Positions 33,746-41,958 of a stretch of DNA of 64,000 nucleotides are shown in pieces (position 1 is the first letter of the stretch; each line of letters starts with the position of its first letter). Below the pieces are notes generated by a model. That model ran no database searches and was not told the DNA's origin. It saw only the letters and a program-made list of their open reading frames with translations. A program made the translations under genes and the position numbers. Source of the stretch: Humibacillus xanthopallidus (GTDB lineage: Bacteria > Actinomycetota > Actinomycetes > Actinomycetales > Dermatophilaceae); contig NZ_VFQF01000002.1 of assembly GCF_006717145.1 (NCBI RefSeq), positions 186,001-250,000 on the forward strand, read 5' to 3'.

Positions 33746-34765
33746 TTAGTGCCCGCCGGCGTGGCCGCCGTCGACGACACCCTCGAGGATGACGACCTCG
33801 GTCGGGGTCTCGAGGACGCGGGCGAGCCGGAGCCCGGCGGCCGCCAAGAGCGCGTCGTACTCCTCCGTCGTGCGCTCGCGACCTCCGGGCATGACGAGCA
33901 TGTTGAGGTCGGAGAGGGCGGCCTCGAGCTCGCGGCCGGGCCGGTCGAGCAGCGACTCGACGACGAGCACGACGCCGCCGGGGCTGAGGCTTCGGCGGCA
34001 GGTCGAGAGGATGAGGACGCACTGGTCGTCGGACCAGTCGTGCAGCACCTTCTTGAGCAGGTAGGCGTCGGCGGGAGGAACCGCCTCGAAGAAGTCACCG
34101 CTGACCGCGGACCATCGTGAGGCGACCGACTCGCTCGCGCCGTCCGGAGGACCGGCGGGCAGGGCCTGGGGCAGGTCGAAGACCGTGCCGGTGAGATGCT
34201 CGTGCCGGTCGAGGACGGCTCCGAGCAGCACGCCGTCGCCGCCCCCGACGTCGACGACGGTGGACAGTTTCTCGAAGTCGTGGGCCGCGGCCACAGCGCT
34301 CGCCATCCGCGAGGTCAGTGACGCCATGGTCGCGTTGAAGACGGCGTTGGCCTGGGGGTGCGACCCCCGGTAGGACCAGACGTCGACACCCTGGAGGGCC
34401 TCGAAGGCGTTGTCCCCGGTGCGCACGCTGTGTGCGAGGTGGCCCCAGGCCGCCCAGGTCGCAGGGTCCTGGAAGGTGCGAGCCAGCGGGCGCATCGACC
34501 CGGGCACGTCCGAGCGCAGGCACTCGCCGAGGCTCGTGTTGGCGTACCGCCCGTCGGCGGTCTCGGCGTAGACGCCGAGCGCGACGAGCACGCGCATGAG
34601 GCGGTGCAGCGTGTCGCCGTCGGCGCCGACGCGGGTGGCCAGCCTCGCGATCGACACGGGCTCGTCCGCGAGCTCGTCGGAGATGCCGAGCTCGGCCGCC
34701 ACGCTGAGGGCGGCCGAGCGGCGCAGCCCGGTGATCAGGGTGTTGAGCTCGTCGCGTGGCTCCAT
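33746..34765 (-). CDS. O-methyltransferase of the acetylserotonin/hydroxyindole family
   Basis: A 339-residue SAM-dependent methyltransferase. The N-terminal dimerisation winged helix is seen in LSVAAELGISDELADEPVSIARLATRVG, the SAM loop in VVDVGGGDGVLLGAVL (~residue 170) and the catalytic region in LLKKVLHDWSDDQC (~245). The family methylates hydroxyl groups of aromatic secondary metabolites. No biosynthetic cluster surrounds it, so the acceptor is unknown. The gene diverges from the one at 34871 with 105 bases between them. Confidence 0.9.
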   Translation of the reverse strand: MEPRDELNTLITGLRRSAALSVAAELGISDELADEPVSIARLATRVGADGDTLHRLMRVLVALGVYAETADGRYANTSLGECLRSDVPGSMRPLARTFQDPATWAAWGHLAHSVRTGDNAFEALQGVDVWSYRGSHPQANAVFNATMASLTSRMASAVAAAHDFEKLSTVVDVGGGDGVLLGAVLDRHEHLTGTVFDLPQALPAGPPDGASESVASRWSAVSGDFFEAVPPADAYLLKKVLHDWSDDQCVLILSTCRRSLSPGGVVLVVESLLDRPGRELEAALSDLNMLVMPGGRERTTEEYDALLAAAGLRLARVLETPTEVVILEGVVDGGHAGGH

Positions 34766-34870
34766 GGTCGAACGCTACTGCGGCGGCACCCCCGTCCGTT
34801 CTGCAGACGTGCTCAGGGTCAGGGGCGACGATGGGGGGGAGAGGCGATTCGCGATGACGAGGAGCGAGGC

Positions 34871-35407
34871 ATGTGGGAGCCCACGGGAGAGCGCAGCAGG
34901 GTCAACTACTTCTCCGGGCGCCCGCTGACGGCAAGCGACCTGGCAGCCGAGCAGGTCCAGGCGAGGGAGCGACTCTGGCTGCACAACCGGGCCCTGCACG
35001 GTGACGGCATCGCCGTGGGGCTCGAGGTCACGGTCGAGTGGAACACCGTGCACGTCTCACCCGGTGTCGCGATCGACGTGCTCGGGCGCGAGATCGTCCT
35101 GACGGAGCGTCGCAGCGTCGACGCGAGCTCGGTCGTGCGCGAGAGCCACGGGCGGGTGCAGCTCGTCATCGCGTGGGCAGAGGAGCCGGCGGACGAGGTG
35201 GCCGCGCCGAGCGGGCTCGTGCCGGGGCGCTTCGTCGAACGCCCGCACGTGATGCTCGCCGAGCACGCCCTCGGTGAGGCGCCGGAGCACGCCGTGCCGC
35301 TCGCGCGGCTCTACCGGCACGGCGACGAGCTCGTCGCCGACCCGTCGATCCGCCTGCACGTGCACCAGCACCTGCACCAACACCCACAGGTGCACCACGA
35401 GCTCTGA
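34871..35407 (+). CDS. protein with baseplate-associated-type NYF domain and His-rich tail
   Basis: A 178-residue protein. The N-terminus NYFSGRPLTASDLAAEQ, then LWLHNRALHGDGIAVGLEV, resembles a domain I remember from proteins encoded near contractile-injection baseplates and large surface proteins (NYF.GK.LT..DF..EQ, LHGWGVV.GL.V). Here it stands alone with a beta-rich middle (VHVSPGVAIDVLGREIVL). The C-terminus is unusually His-rich (HVHQHLHQHPQVHHEL), suggesting metal binding. No other injection-system genes are nearby. Start ATG 34871 has GGAG upstream. The family link is a recollection. Confidence 0.65.
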   Translation: MWEPTGERSRVNYFSGRPLTASDLAAEQVQARERLWLHNRALHGDGIAVGLEVTVEWNTVHVSPGVAIDVLGREIVLTERRSVDASSVVRESHGRVQLVIAWAEEPADEVAAPSGLVPGRFVERPHVMLAEHALGEAPEHAVPLARLYRHGDELVADPSIRLHVHQHLHQHPQVHHEL

Positions 35408-35437
35408 CGCGCCGGGCGTCAGGGCCGATGCCGTTTG

Positions 35438-36493
35438 TCAGGTCGACGCCGTCGGTGAGGTGGCGGGGTGCGCCTCCTGCCAAGCGAGCCACACCTCGGG
35501 GCGCAACCGCCCCCGGTCGGCGATGTCGAAGCCCTGCCCGACCGCCCACGCCCGCACGACGGCGGTCTCGGGGCGGTCGCCCGGCTGGGACGTCCTGGGG
35601 GAGCGGCGCGTGCGGGTCGGCTCGGGCGCCGGCGGAAGGGGGCCTGCCGGCACCAGTGCGCCGAGCTCGTCGGCGGCCGCTCCCTCGAGCGAGACCTCGT
35701 GCCGAGCAGCCGCGAGGAAGCGGTAGGTCCACTCCTGGGCGAGCGCGCGCGTCTCGGCGAAGATGATGGGCACCGACGGGTGCCGCGCCTGGCACTCCCC
35801 GATGGCGTCCGCCACGACCGCGGGGCGCACGTAGGTCAGGGAGAAGATGCGCGAGTAGCGCTCCTCCACCACGACGGCCGCCCGCGGTATGCCGCTCAGC
35901 TCGGCGAGCGCATACCGCAGCGTGCCGTTGAGCAGGGAGGACACGAGGTCCTCGAGCGACTTGCGCTCGACCGCTGCGACGACGGAGCCGTCGGCCTCGA
36001 CGGCGTAGTCGCCGACGTCGAGGTGGCGCGCGGCGGTGACGACCTGTTGGTGGCTGAAGCGCCACGCGTAGCGCTCGTGGCTGTCGACGAGCACCTCGAG
36101 GTGCGCGGGCTCGCTCGTCGCGGGGCGCGCGGTGGGGAGCCGGACGTTGGGGCGCGCCTGCTTCGCCGTGCGTGCGCTCTGCCAGAAGATGACCGGTCGG
36201 CCCTTGGCCCGCGTCAGGACGAACTGCGAGCGGTTCTCGCGGCCTCGGTCGAGGACGAGCTCGATCGAGGCGCCGCGGCTGACGCAGACCCGCGTCGGCA
36301 CGCGCTCGAGGACGTCGGCATCGGCCGGCCAGGCCTCGGCGCGGTGGCAGTAGACCTTGCTCGTCCGCGGCCACATCTCCTTGGCCTTGACGACGATCCC
36401 GTTGGGGCCCAACGGGATCCGGATGAGGTAGGGCAGGGTGCTCTCCTCGTCCGGGTTGCGGGCGATGAGGAAGTCATCGGGCACGCCACCCAT
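35438..36493 (-). CDS. ERCC4-type nuclease with C-terminal Lsr2-like DNA-binding domain
   Basis: A 351-residue protein. Residues ~131-275 are an ERCC4/XPF-type nuclease: LVDSHERYAW, VGDYAVE (161-166) and AAVERKSLEDL (173-183) give the GDY...ERKxxxD active site. A Pro/Arg-rich linker (~285-307) leads to residues 308-342 (AVVRAWAVGQGFDIADRGRL), matching the C-terminal DNA-binding fold of the actinobacterial nucleoid protein Lsr2. The N-terminal ~125 residues include a KAKEMWPR segment of unknown fold. Likely a DNA-structure nuclease targeted to AT-rich DNA by the Lsr2-like tail (inference). Confidence 0.82.
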   Translation of the reverse strand: MGGVPDDFLIARNPDEESTLPYLIRIPLGPNGIVVKAKEMWPRTSKVYCHRAEAWPADADVLERVPTRVCVSRGASIELVLDRGRENRSQFVLTRAKGRPVIFWQSARTAKQARPNVRLPTARPATSEPAHLEVLVDSHERYAWRFSHQQVVTAARHLDVGDYAVEADGSVVAAVERKSLEDLVSSLLNGTLRYALAELSGIPRAAVVVEERYSRIFSLTYVRPAVVADAIGECQARHPSVPIIFAETRALAQEWTYRFLAAARHEVSLEGAAADELGALVPAGPLPPAPEPTRTRRSPRTSQPGDRPETAVVRAWAVGQGFDIADRGRLRPEVWLAWQEAHPATSPTAST

Positions 36494-36559
36494 GCTGCCC
36501 CATCGTCTGCGACCGCAGACGCCCTCGCGGTGACGTGCTGCCTGGTGGCGCGGGGTGTG

Positions 36560-36606
36560 CGACGATGGCGGTATACACGTGACGTATGTCCCAAGGGGGT
36601 TTCGAC
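36560..36606 (+). promoter_or_regulatory. promoter/operator region of vapBC
   Basis: GTATACACGTGACGTATG is AT-rich for the genome and contains two ACGT dyads spaced by one base, a plausible operator for VapB autoregulation. AAGGGGG then lies 8 bases before the ATG at 36607. Confidence 0.5.
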
Positions 36607-36840
36607 ATGGTGAGGGCCGCAGTCTTCCGCACCAACCGCTCGCAGGCAGTCCGGCTGCCCAAGGAGGTGGCGCTCCCCGAGGGCGTGCGATCGGTCGACG
36701 TGCTCGTCGTCGGGTCTGCTCGAATCCTCACGCCCGCAGGCTCCGGCGTCGACTACTGGTTCGACCACGGTCTGCGCGTCACGGCGGACTTCCTGGTGGA
36801 CCGCGAACAGCCGCCGGTCCAGGAGCGGCCGGGCTGGTGA
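36607..36840 (+). CDS. vapB: VapB-type antitoxin
   Basis: A 77-residue protein with the swapped-hairpin antitoxin start MVRAAVFRTNRSQAVRLPKEVALPEGVRSVDV. It then has a C-terminal toxin-binding tail (DYWFDHGLRV, EQPPVQERPGW). ATG 36607 is preferred over 36586 because AAGGGGG lies 8 bases upstream of it. The stop overlaps the start of vapC as GTGA, the normal arrangement for this toxin-antitoxin type. The protein should neutralise VapC and bind its own promoter. Confidence 0.88.
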   Translation: MVRAAVFRTNRSQAVRLPKEVALPEGVRSVDVLVVGSARILTPAGSGVDYWFDHGLRVTADFLVDREQPPVQERPGW

Positions 36841-37247
36841 GCGCGAGGTTCCTGCTCGACACCAACATCGTGGTCTTCGCCCTGCGGGGTCCCACCGAGG
36901 CCTTGCGCTCCAACCTGCGCGACCACGCCGACCACCTTGCAGTCTCGGCTGTCACCGTCTCGGAGCTGCACTACGGCATCGAGCGGTCTGCCGCGCGCGT
37001 GGACAACCGGCGTGCCGTGACCGAGTTCCTCAGCCTGGTCACGGTGCTGCCCCTCGATGCCGAAGCGGCAGAACATGCAGGCGAGATCCGCGCGGCGCTC
37101 GCCGACCTCGGTCAGCCCATCGGTGGATATGACGTCCTCATCGCGGGACACGCCCGCTCGAGAGGCCTCACCGTGGTCACGAACAACCGTCGCGAGTTCG
37201 ATCGAGTGCCGGGCCTGCTCGTCGCGGACTGGACGCTCGGCCGGTAG
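36837..37247 (+). CDS. vapC: VapC-type PIN-domain toxin
   Basis: A 136-residue PIN-domain ribonuclease. The four acidic positions are seen as D in FLLDTNIVV, E in VSELHYGIE, D in GGYDVLIAGHA and the NNRREFDRV end (VTNNRREF). GTG start overlaps vapB by GTGA. VapC toxins cut tRNA or rRNA when freed from VapB. No sign of decay, so the pair looks active. Confidence 0.92.
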   Translation: MSARFLLDTNIVVFALRGPTEALRSNLRDHADHLAVSAVTVSELHYGIERSAARVDNRRAVTEFLSLVTVLPLDAEAAEHAGEIRAALADLGQPIGGYDVLIAGHARSRGLTVVTNNRREFDRVPGLLVADWTLGR

Positions 37248-37271
37248 CCGAGGGGCTGCTCAGCGGCACGA

Positions 37272-37472
37272 TCAGCGGCGGCGTGGCGGCCACACGAGAA
37301 GGGCGAGGCCGCCGAGCGCGATGACGGGACCGAGGAAGGCCCACACCGTGGGGCCGGTCCCCGCGTCCAAGCCCGCGCCCGGGCTGATGACCCCGAGGCC
37401 CTGTGCGGTCCAGATGAGGCCGCCGAGCAGCAGCAGCGCTCCGAGCGCGACGAGGTAGGGCGACCGCTTCAC
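37272..37472 (-). CDS. small two-helix membrane protein (paralogue of 15268-15459)
   Basis: A 66-residue protein, GTG start. The helices YLVALGALLLLGGLIWTAQG and WAFLGPVIALGGLALLVW are joined by a Gly/Thr-rich loop, with a basic end PPRRR. The shared features QGLGV and WA.(L/I)GP...GLAL match the 63-residue protein at 15.3 kb. No ribosome site is clear. Function unknown. Confidence 0.7.
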   Translation of the reverse strand: MKRSPYLVALGALLLLGGLIWTAQGLGVISPGAGLDAGTGPTVWAFLGPVIALGGLALLVWPPRRR

Positions 37473-37599
37473 CCTCGGAGTCTGGCAGCAGACGCCGAGC
37501 GACGTGACGGGCGTCATGGACAACGGTCCGGCTGCGCGAGCAGACTCGAGACGCCAGGGGACCTCACCAGACAACACAGAGAAGGAAGGGCGAGCTCCC

Positions 37600-37941
37600 A
37601 TGGCACGCACCCCCGAAGAGGTATTCGCGCACCACGGACAGTCACTCGGCGCCGAGGACCTCGAGGAGATCATCGCGGACTACGCCGACGACGCGGTCCT
37701 CGTCGTGCAGCGCAAGGTCTACCGCGGCAAGGACGGCGCGCGCGAGGTCTTCACCCAGCTCCTCAGCGACGTGCCGCAGGCCGAGTGGGAGCTCGACCAG
37801 ACGTTCGCCGACGACGTCCTCTACCTCGAGTGGAAGGCGACGGGCGGGGGCCGCAGGGTCGACAACGGCATCGACACGTTCATCTTCAAGGACGGCATGA
37901 TCCGCGTGCAGACCGTCGTCTACACCGTGCAGCCAGCCTGA
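37600..37941 (+). CDS. SnoaL-like / NTF2-fold protein
   Basis: A 113-residue single-domain protein with the NTF2-like cone pattern: VFAHHGQSLGAEDLEEIIADYADDAVLVV, YRGKDGAREVFTQLL and a C-terminal strand run IDTFIFKDGMIRVQTVVYTV. Members are ketosteroid-isomerase-like enzymes or ligand-binding proteins; no catalytic pair can be assigned here. AAGGAAGG is 11-18 bases before the ATG. A strong hairpin follows the gene. Confidence 0.82.
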   Translation: MARTPEEVFAHHGQSLGAEDLEEIIADYADDAVLVVQRKVYRGKDGAREVFTQLLSDVPQAEWELDQTFADDVLYLEWKATGGGRRVDNGIDTFIFKDGMIRVQTVVYTVQPA

Positions 37942-37966
37942 CCGTGTGGCCCGCCTGATCTCGAAC

Positions 37967-38009
37967 GGGCCGCCCCCGGTCGCCGACGGAGGTCGTGGGG
38001 GGGCGGCCC
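37967..38009 (+). terminator. G+C-rich hairpin after the NTF2-like gene
   Basis: GGGCCGCCCCC (37967-37977) pairs with GGGGGCGGCCC (37999-38009) around a 21-base loop, 26 bases after the stop codon. No T-tract. The remaining bases to 38172 are the leader of the dehydrogenase gene. Confidence 0.7.
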
Positions 38010-38172
38010 GCGTCCATGTGCGCGGCCGAGCCTGCCGCTCGTTGACAGGAACGCCTGAGCTCTCTGTGACTGCCAACACCTCCCGGCGATACGGGTGATG
38101 CGACACCGCCGCGTTGTTAGCGTCGAAGCGTCACGACCCGGTGACTCATCGAGGCTCGCGGAAGGTGAACCC

Positions 38173-39207
38173 ATGAAGGCTCTGCAGTATGTCGAGATCG
38201 GCCAACCGCCACGGGTCATGGAGGTGGAGAAGCCAACCCCAGGACCCGGTCAGGTGCTCCTCAAGGTGACGGCAGCCGGCGCCTGCCACTCCGACGAGTT
38301 CGTCATGGGTCTGCCGGAGGAGGCCTACGTCTACGGCCTGCCGCTGACGCTCGGACACGAGGGCGCCGGCATCGTCGCGGAGGTCGGCGCGGGAGTCACC
38401 GCGGTGGCGGTCGGTGACTCCGTGGCGGTCTACGGCCCGTGGGGCTGCGGCGTCTGTCCGGCCTGCGCCCGAGGAGAGGAGAACTACTGCCACGTGGCGG
38501 CGGAGCGACACATCGTGCCCCCGGGCCTCGGAGCGCCCGGCGCGATGGCTGAGTTCATGCTCGTCGACGACGAGCGTCACCTGGTCCCGCTGGGTGACCT
38601 CGACCTGGTTCAGAACGTCTCGCTCACCGACGCTGGCCTGACGCCCTACCACGCGATCAAGCCGAGCCTCCCGGCCCTCGTGCCCGGCTCGATCGCCGTC
38701 GTCATCGGTGCCGGCGGCCTCGGCCACATCGGCATCCAGATCCTGCGGGCCATGTCACCGGCCATCGTCGTCGCACTCGATGTCTCCGACGACAAGCTCC
38801 AGCTCGCCAAGGACGTCGGTGCCCACCACACCTTCCGCTCCGACGAGTCCGCCGTCGAGCAGGTCCGCGCCCTGGGCGTGGGTCGAGGTGCGACCGCGGT
38901 CTTCGACTTCGTCGGCATCGAACCGACCACGGCCCTGGCCGCCAAGCTCACCCACCCCGACTCCGAGATCGTCGTCGTGGGGGTCGGCCCCGGCGCCGTG
39001 CCCGTGGGTATCTTCACCCTGCCGTGGGAGACGAAGGTCCGGGCGCCCTACTGGGGCAGCCGGAGCGAGCTGTTCGAGGTCCTGGAGCTCGCGCGCAGCG
39101 GACTCATCCACGTCGAGACCGAGACGTTCTCGCTCGACGACGCCCCCACGGCATACGAGCGGATGCACGCGGGAACGCTGCGCGGCAGGGCGGTCATCGT
39201 TCCCTGA
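38173..39207 (+). CDS. zinc-dependent NAD(P) alcohol dehydrogenase
   Basis: A 344-residue medium-chain dehydrogenase. Catalytic zinc ligands are Cys in GACHSDEF and His in LGHEGAGIV. The structural zinc cluster is present as GCGVCPACARGEENYC. The cofactor loop VIGAGGLGHIGIQ (~residue 178) is followed by an acidic residue (ALDVSDDK), pointing to NAD rather than NADP. It oxidises an alcohol or reduces an aldehyde; it resembles AdhP-like enzymes. GGAAGGTGA before the ATG. Single-gene unit. Confidence 0.91.
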   Translation: MKALQYVEIGQPPRVMEVEKPTPGPGQVLLKVTAAGACHSDEFVMGLPEEAYVYGLPLTLGHEGAGIVAEVGAGVTAVAVGDSVAVYGPWGCGVCPACARGEENYCHVAAERHIVPPGLGAPGAMAEFMLVDDERHLVPLGDLDLVQNVSLTDAGLTPYHAIKPSLPALVPGSIAVVIGAGGLGHIGIQILRAMSPAIVVALDVSDDKLQLAKDVGAHHTFRSDESAVEQVRALGVGRGATAVFDFVGIEPTTALAAKLTHPDSEIVVVGVGPGAVPVGIFTLPWETKVRAPYWGSRSELFEVLELARSGLIHVETETFSLDDAPTAYERMHAGTLRGRAVIVP

Positions 39208-39294
39208 GCAGCCGGGCAGGGACTCGCCTCGCTCGGGCCGCCCGCAACCCATCGGACGGTGAGCACTCTCACCGGCTCGGGCGATGTGGGGCCG

Positions 39295-39358
39295 CAGTGC
39301 TGCTCGATAGAATTCGGGTGACGCCGACACCGGCGTCCATGCGGCAAAGGAGCCAGCA
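39295..39358 (+). promoter_or_regulatory. promoter of the ribosome-hibernation-like gene
   Basis: TAGAAT near 39308 is a good -10 sequence standing out in G+C-rich DNA, about 50 bases before the ATG. AAAGGAG lies 7 bases before the ATG. Confidence 0.5.
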
Positions 39359-39694
39359 ATGAGCACTCCGGCCCTCTTCATGGAGCGAGTCCGCCTCGAA
39401 GACGGATACCACGAGGACGATCTCCCCTTCATCGAGCGCACCCTGACGCAGCTCTTCCACCACCTCGAGCGCTTCGACCCGTCGAAGGTCTACATCGGCC
39501 TGCGGGTCAAGGAGCGGGGGAACCCCGGAATGCGCACCTCGATCGAGCTCTGCGTCGCCGGACTGCCCACGCTCATCGGGATCTCCGAGCTGACCGACAC
39601 CAAGGACGCCCTCAACGACGCCGAGGGCAAGGTCATCTCGCAGCTTCGCGAGGCCGCCGACCGTCACCACCACCGTCCCCAGCGCCGGCACTGA
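39359..39694 (+). CDS. HPF/RaiA-like ribosome-associated protein (short form)
   Basis: A 111-residue protein. The helix-strand pattern and the C-terminal helix DTKDALNDAEGKVISQLREAADRH resemble ribosome hibernation factors of the HPF/RaiA type, which end in a similar AId.a.dkL..QL pattern. A basic His/Arg tail follows (HHHRPQRRH). The long HPF C-terminal dimerisation domain usual in actinobacteria is absent. The start has AAAGGAG. The stop lies within three copies of a 9-bp tandem repeat (39689-39715). Assignment is by pattern; a domain search is needed to be firm. Confidence 0.6.
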   Translation: MSTPALFMERVRLEDGYHEDDLPFIERTLTQLFHHLERFDPSKVYIGLRVKERGNPGMRTSIELCVAGLPTLIGISELTDTKDALNDAEGKVISQLREAADRHHHRPQRRH

Positions 39695-39727
39695 CGGCAC
39701 TGACGGTACTGACGGCACGACATCGCC

Positions 39728-41932
39728 TCAGCCGGAGCCGCCGGCAGACAGCACGTCGGCGAGGTCGTAGCTCACCGGCTCGTCGAGCTGCTCGAAGGTG
39801 CACGACTCGGGGGTGCGGTCCTCGCGCCACCGGACGAACTGCGCCGTGTGACGGAAACGGGTGCCCTCCATGTGGTCGTAGCGCACCTCGACGACCCGCT
39901 CGGGGCGCAGCGGCACGAACGACAGGTCCTTCTGGTTGTTCCACCGGGAGTACTCCGACGACCGCGGTGTGCGTACGCCGTCGCCCCCCTCTGACGGCGC
40001 CGCCCAGTTCCACGGGTGCTCGTCCCACTCGGCGACGAGTGGCTGCAGCTCCTCGAAGAGCTCCTTGCGCCGTGCCATCGGGAAGGCGCCGATGACCCCG
40101 ACCGAGGCGAGCTTGCCGTCCGACCCGTAGAGCCCGAGCAGCAGCGAGCCGATCGCGTCGGGCCCGCTCTTGTGCACGCGGTAGCCCGCGACGACGCAGT
40201 CGGCGGTGCGCTCGTGCTTGATCTTGAACATCAGCCGCTTGTCGGGCTCGTAGGCGATGTCGACGGGCTTGGCGATGACCCCGTCGAGCCCGGCCCCCTC
40301 GAACTGCGTGAACCAGCCCTTCGCCACGTCGCGGTCGGCGGTGGCCGCGGTCAGGTGGATCGGCGCAGCAGCACCAGCGAGCGCCTTCTCGAGCGCGGCC
40401 CGGCGCTCGCTGAAGGGCCGCCCCCGGTAGTCCTCGTCACCGAGGGCCAGCAGGTCGAAGGCGACGAACGACGCAGGCGTCTCCGCCGCCAGCTTCTTCA
40501 CCCGTGACGCGGCAGGGTGGATGCGCTGCTGCAACAGGTCGAAGTCGAGCCGGTCACCGGAGGACGGCGACACGAGCACGATCTCGCCGTCGATGACGGC
40601 CCGCTCGGGGAAGTTCGCGAGCACCGCCTCGACGACGTCGGGGAAGTATCGCGTCATCGGCTTCTCGTTGCGCGAGCCGATCTCGACGAGGTCACCCGAC
40701 CGGAAGATGATCGACCGGAAGCCGTCCCACTTCGGCTCGTAGAGCACGTCGGCCTTGACGGCCGAGAAGTCCTTGACCGGCTTGGCCAGCATGGGCGACA
40801 CCGGGGGGACGACCGGCATACCCCAGGTGGTGAGGAGGTCGGCGTCGCGCTCGGCCTTGGGCGCCATGTAGTCGGCGTCGGCCTTGTCGGTGCGCCGTTT
40901 GCTCGGCTGCACGCGCGGGGGCTCGCCCGGCATCTTGGGGTAGTCGGGCGGGAAGTTGAGCTCGCCGAGCCCGCGCTCGGACACGTCGCGATCCCAGAGC
41001 GCGAGGGCAGCAGCGACGTCGCCCACCGCGTCGTCGATGCCCTCCCACGCGTCGCCGCGCTCGGCCACGAGACCGGGCACCGTCCGCAGCGTCAGCTCCT
41101 TGGGGTCGACCGACCCCAGCTCCTCCCACGTCACCGGCGTCGACACGGGTGCCCCAGGCAGCGGCCGCGGCGAGTAGGCCGACGCGATCGTGCGGTCGCG
41201 GCACGCCTGGTTGAAGTCGACGAAGATCTTCTCGCCGCGCTCCTCCTTCCACCACGACGTCGTCACGAGGTCGGGCAGGCGCCGCTCGAGCTCACGCGCG
41301 ATCCCGATGACGCCGTGGCGCACGTCGAGGAACTCGTGCGTCGGCGCCACGCGGGCATAGACGTGCACGCCGCGGTTGCCCGACGTCTTCGCCCACGCCG
41401 TCAGCCCGATCTCGGCCATCACCTCGCGCAGGGCGTATGCCGCCTCGACCGCATCCGTGAACCCTCGCCCCGGCTGGGGGTCGAGGTCTATGCGCAGCTC
41501 GTCGGGGCGGTCGACGTCGTCGGTGCGCACCGGCCACGGGTGGAAGGTGATGGTGTTCATCTGCGCCGCCCAGACGGCGTCCGCCACCTCGTCGATGACG
41601 AGCTGCGGGTGCCTGCGCCCCGAGGGATACGTGCACATGACGGTCCGCGTGTGGTCGGGCACTCCCTTGGGCGGGTTCTTCGAGAAGAACTCCTCGCCCT
41701 CGATGCCCTCGGGGAAGCGCTGCAGCGTCACCGGCCGGTCGCCGAGTGCCCTCAGCAGGGGCTCGCCCACCGCCACGAGGTATGCCGCGAGGTCGAGCTT
41801 CGTGACCGGCTGACCGTCCGCCATGCCGGACGCCGGCCAGAGGACCCGGTCGGGGCTCGAGACACGCACCTCCTGCACCCCCGTCGGGCTCGACGGACTG
41901 GGCGCTGCGACGACGGCGGGCTTGGCGCTCAC
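39728..41932 (-). CDS. LigD-type ATP-dependent DNA ligase with N-terminal polymerase/primase domain
   Basis: A 734-residue fusion. Residues ~20-300 are the LigD polymerase (eukaryotic-primase-like) domain: YPSGRRHPQLVIDE, RIDLDPQPGRGF (metal Asp pair), AKTSGNRGVHVYARV. Residues ~350-734 are the ligase: EPKWDGFRSIIF with the adenylated Lys near residue 398, DGEIVLV, FVAFDLLAL, GVIAKPVD, and an OB-fold end. The 3'-phosphoesterase domain of mycobacterial LigD is missing. It would fill and seal double-strand breaks with Ku; no ku gene is in the window. GTG start, with TACGAT 8 bases upstream, suggests a leaderless transcript. Confidence 0.9.
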   Translation of the reverse strand: MSAKPAVVAAPSPSSPTGVQEVRVSSPDRVLWPASGMADGQPVTKLDLAAYLVAVGEPLLRALGDRPVTLQRFPEGIEGEEFFSKNPPKGVPDHTRTVMCTYPSGRRHPQLVIDEVADAVWAAQMNTITFHPWPVRTDDVDRPDELRIDLDPQPGRGFTDAVEAAYALREVMAEIGLTAWAKTSGNRGVHVYARVAPTHEFLDVRHGVIGIARELERRLPDLVTTSWWKEERGEKIFVDFNQACRDRTIASAYSPRPLPGAPVSTPVTWEELGSVDPKELTLRTVPGLVAERGDAWEGIDDAVGDVAAALALWDRDVSERGLGELNFPPDYPKMPGEPPRVQPSKRRTDKADADYMAPKAERDADLLTTWGMPVVPPVSPMLAKPVKDFSAVKADVLYEPKWDGFRSIIFRSGDLVEIGSRNEKPMTRYFPDVVEAVLANFPERAVIDGEIVLVSPSSGDRLDFDLLQQRIHPAASRVKKLAAETPASFVAFDLLALGDEDYRGRPFSERRAALEKALAGAAAPIHLTAATADRDVAKGWFTQFEGAGLDGVIAKPVDIAYEPDKRLMFKIKHERTADCVVAGYRVHKSGPDAIGSLLLGLYGSDGKLASVGVIGAFPMARRKELFEELQPLVAEWDEHPWNWAAPSEGGDGVRTPRSSEYSRWNNQKDLSFVPLRPERVVEVRYDHMEGTRFRHTAQFVRWREDRTPESCTFEQLDEPVSYDLADVLSAGGSG

Positions 41933-41958
41933 CCGCCGATCGTAGCCATGGCCACGGA

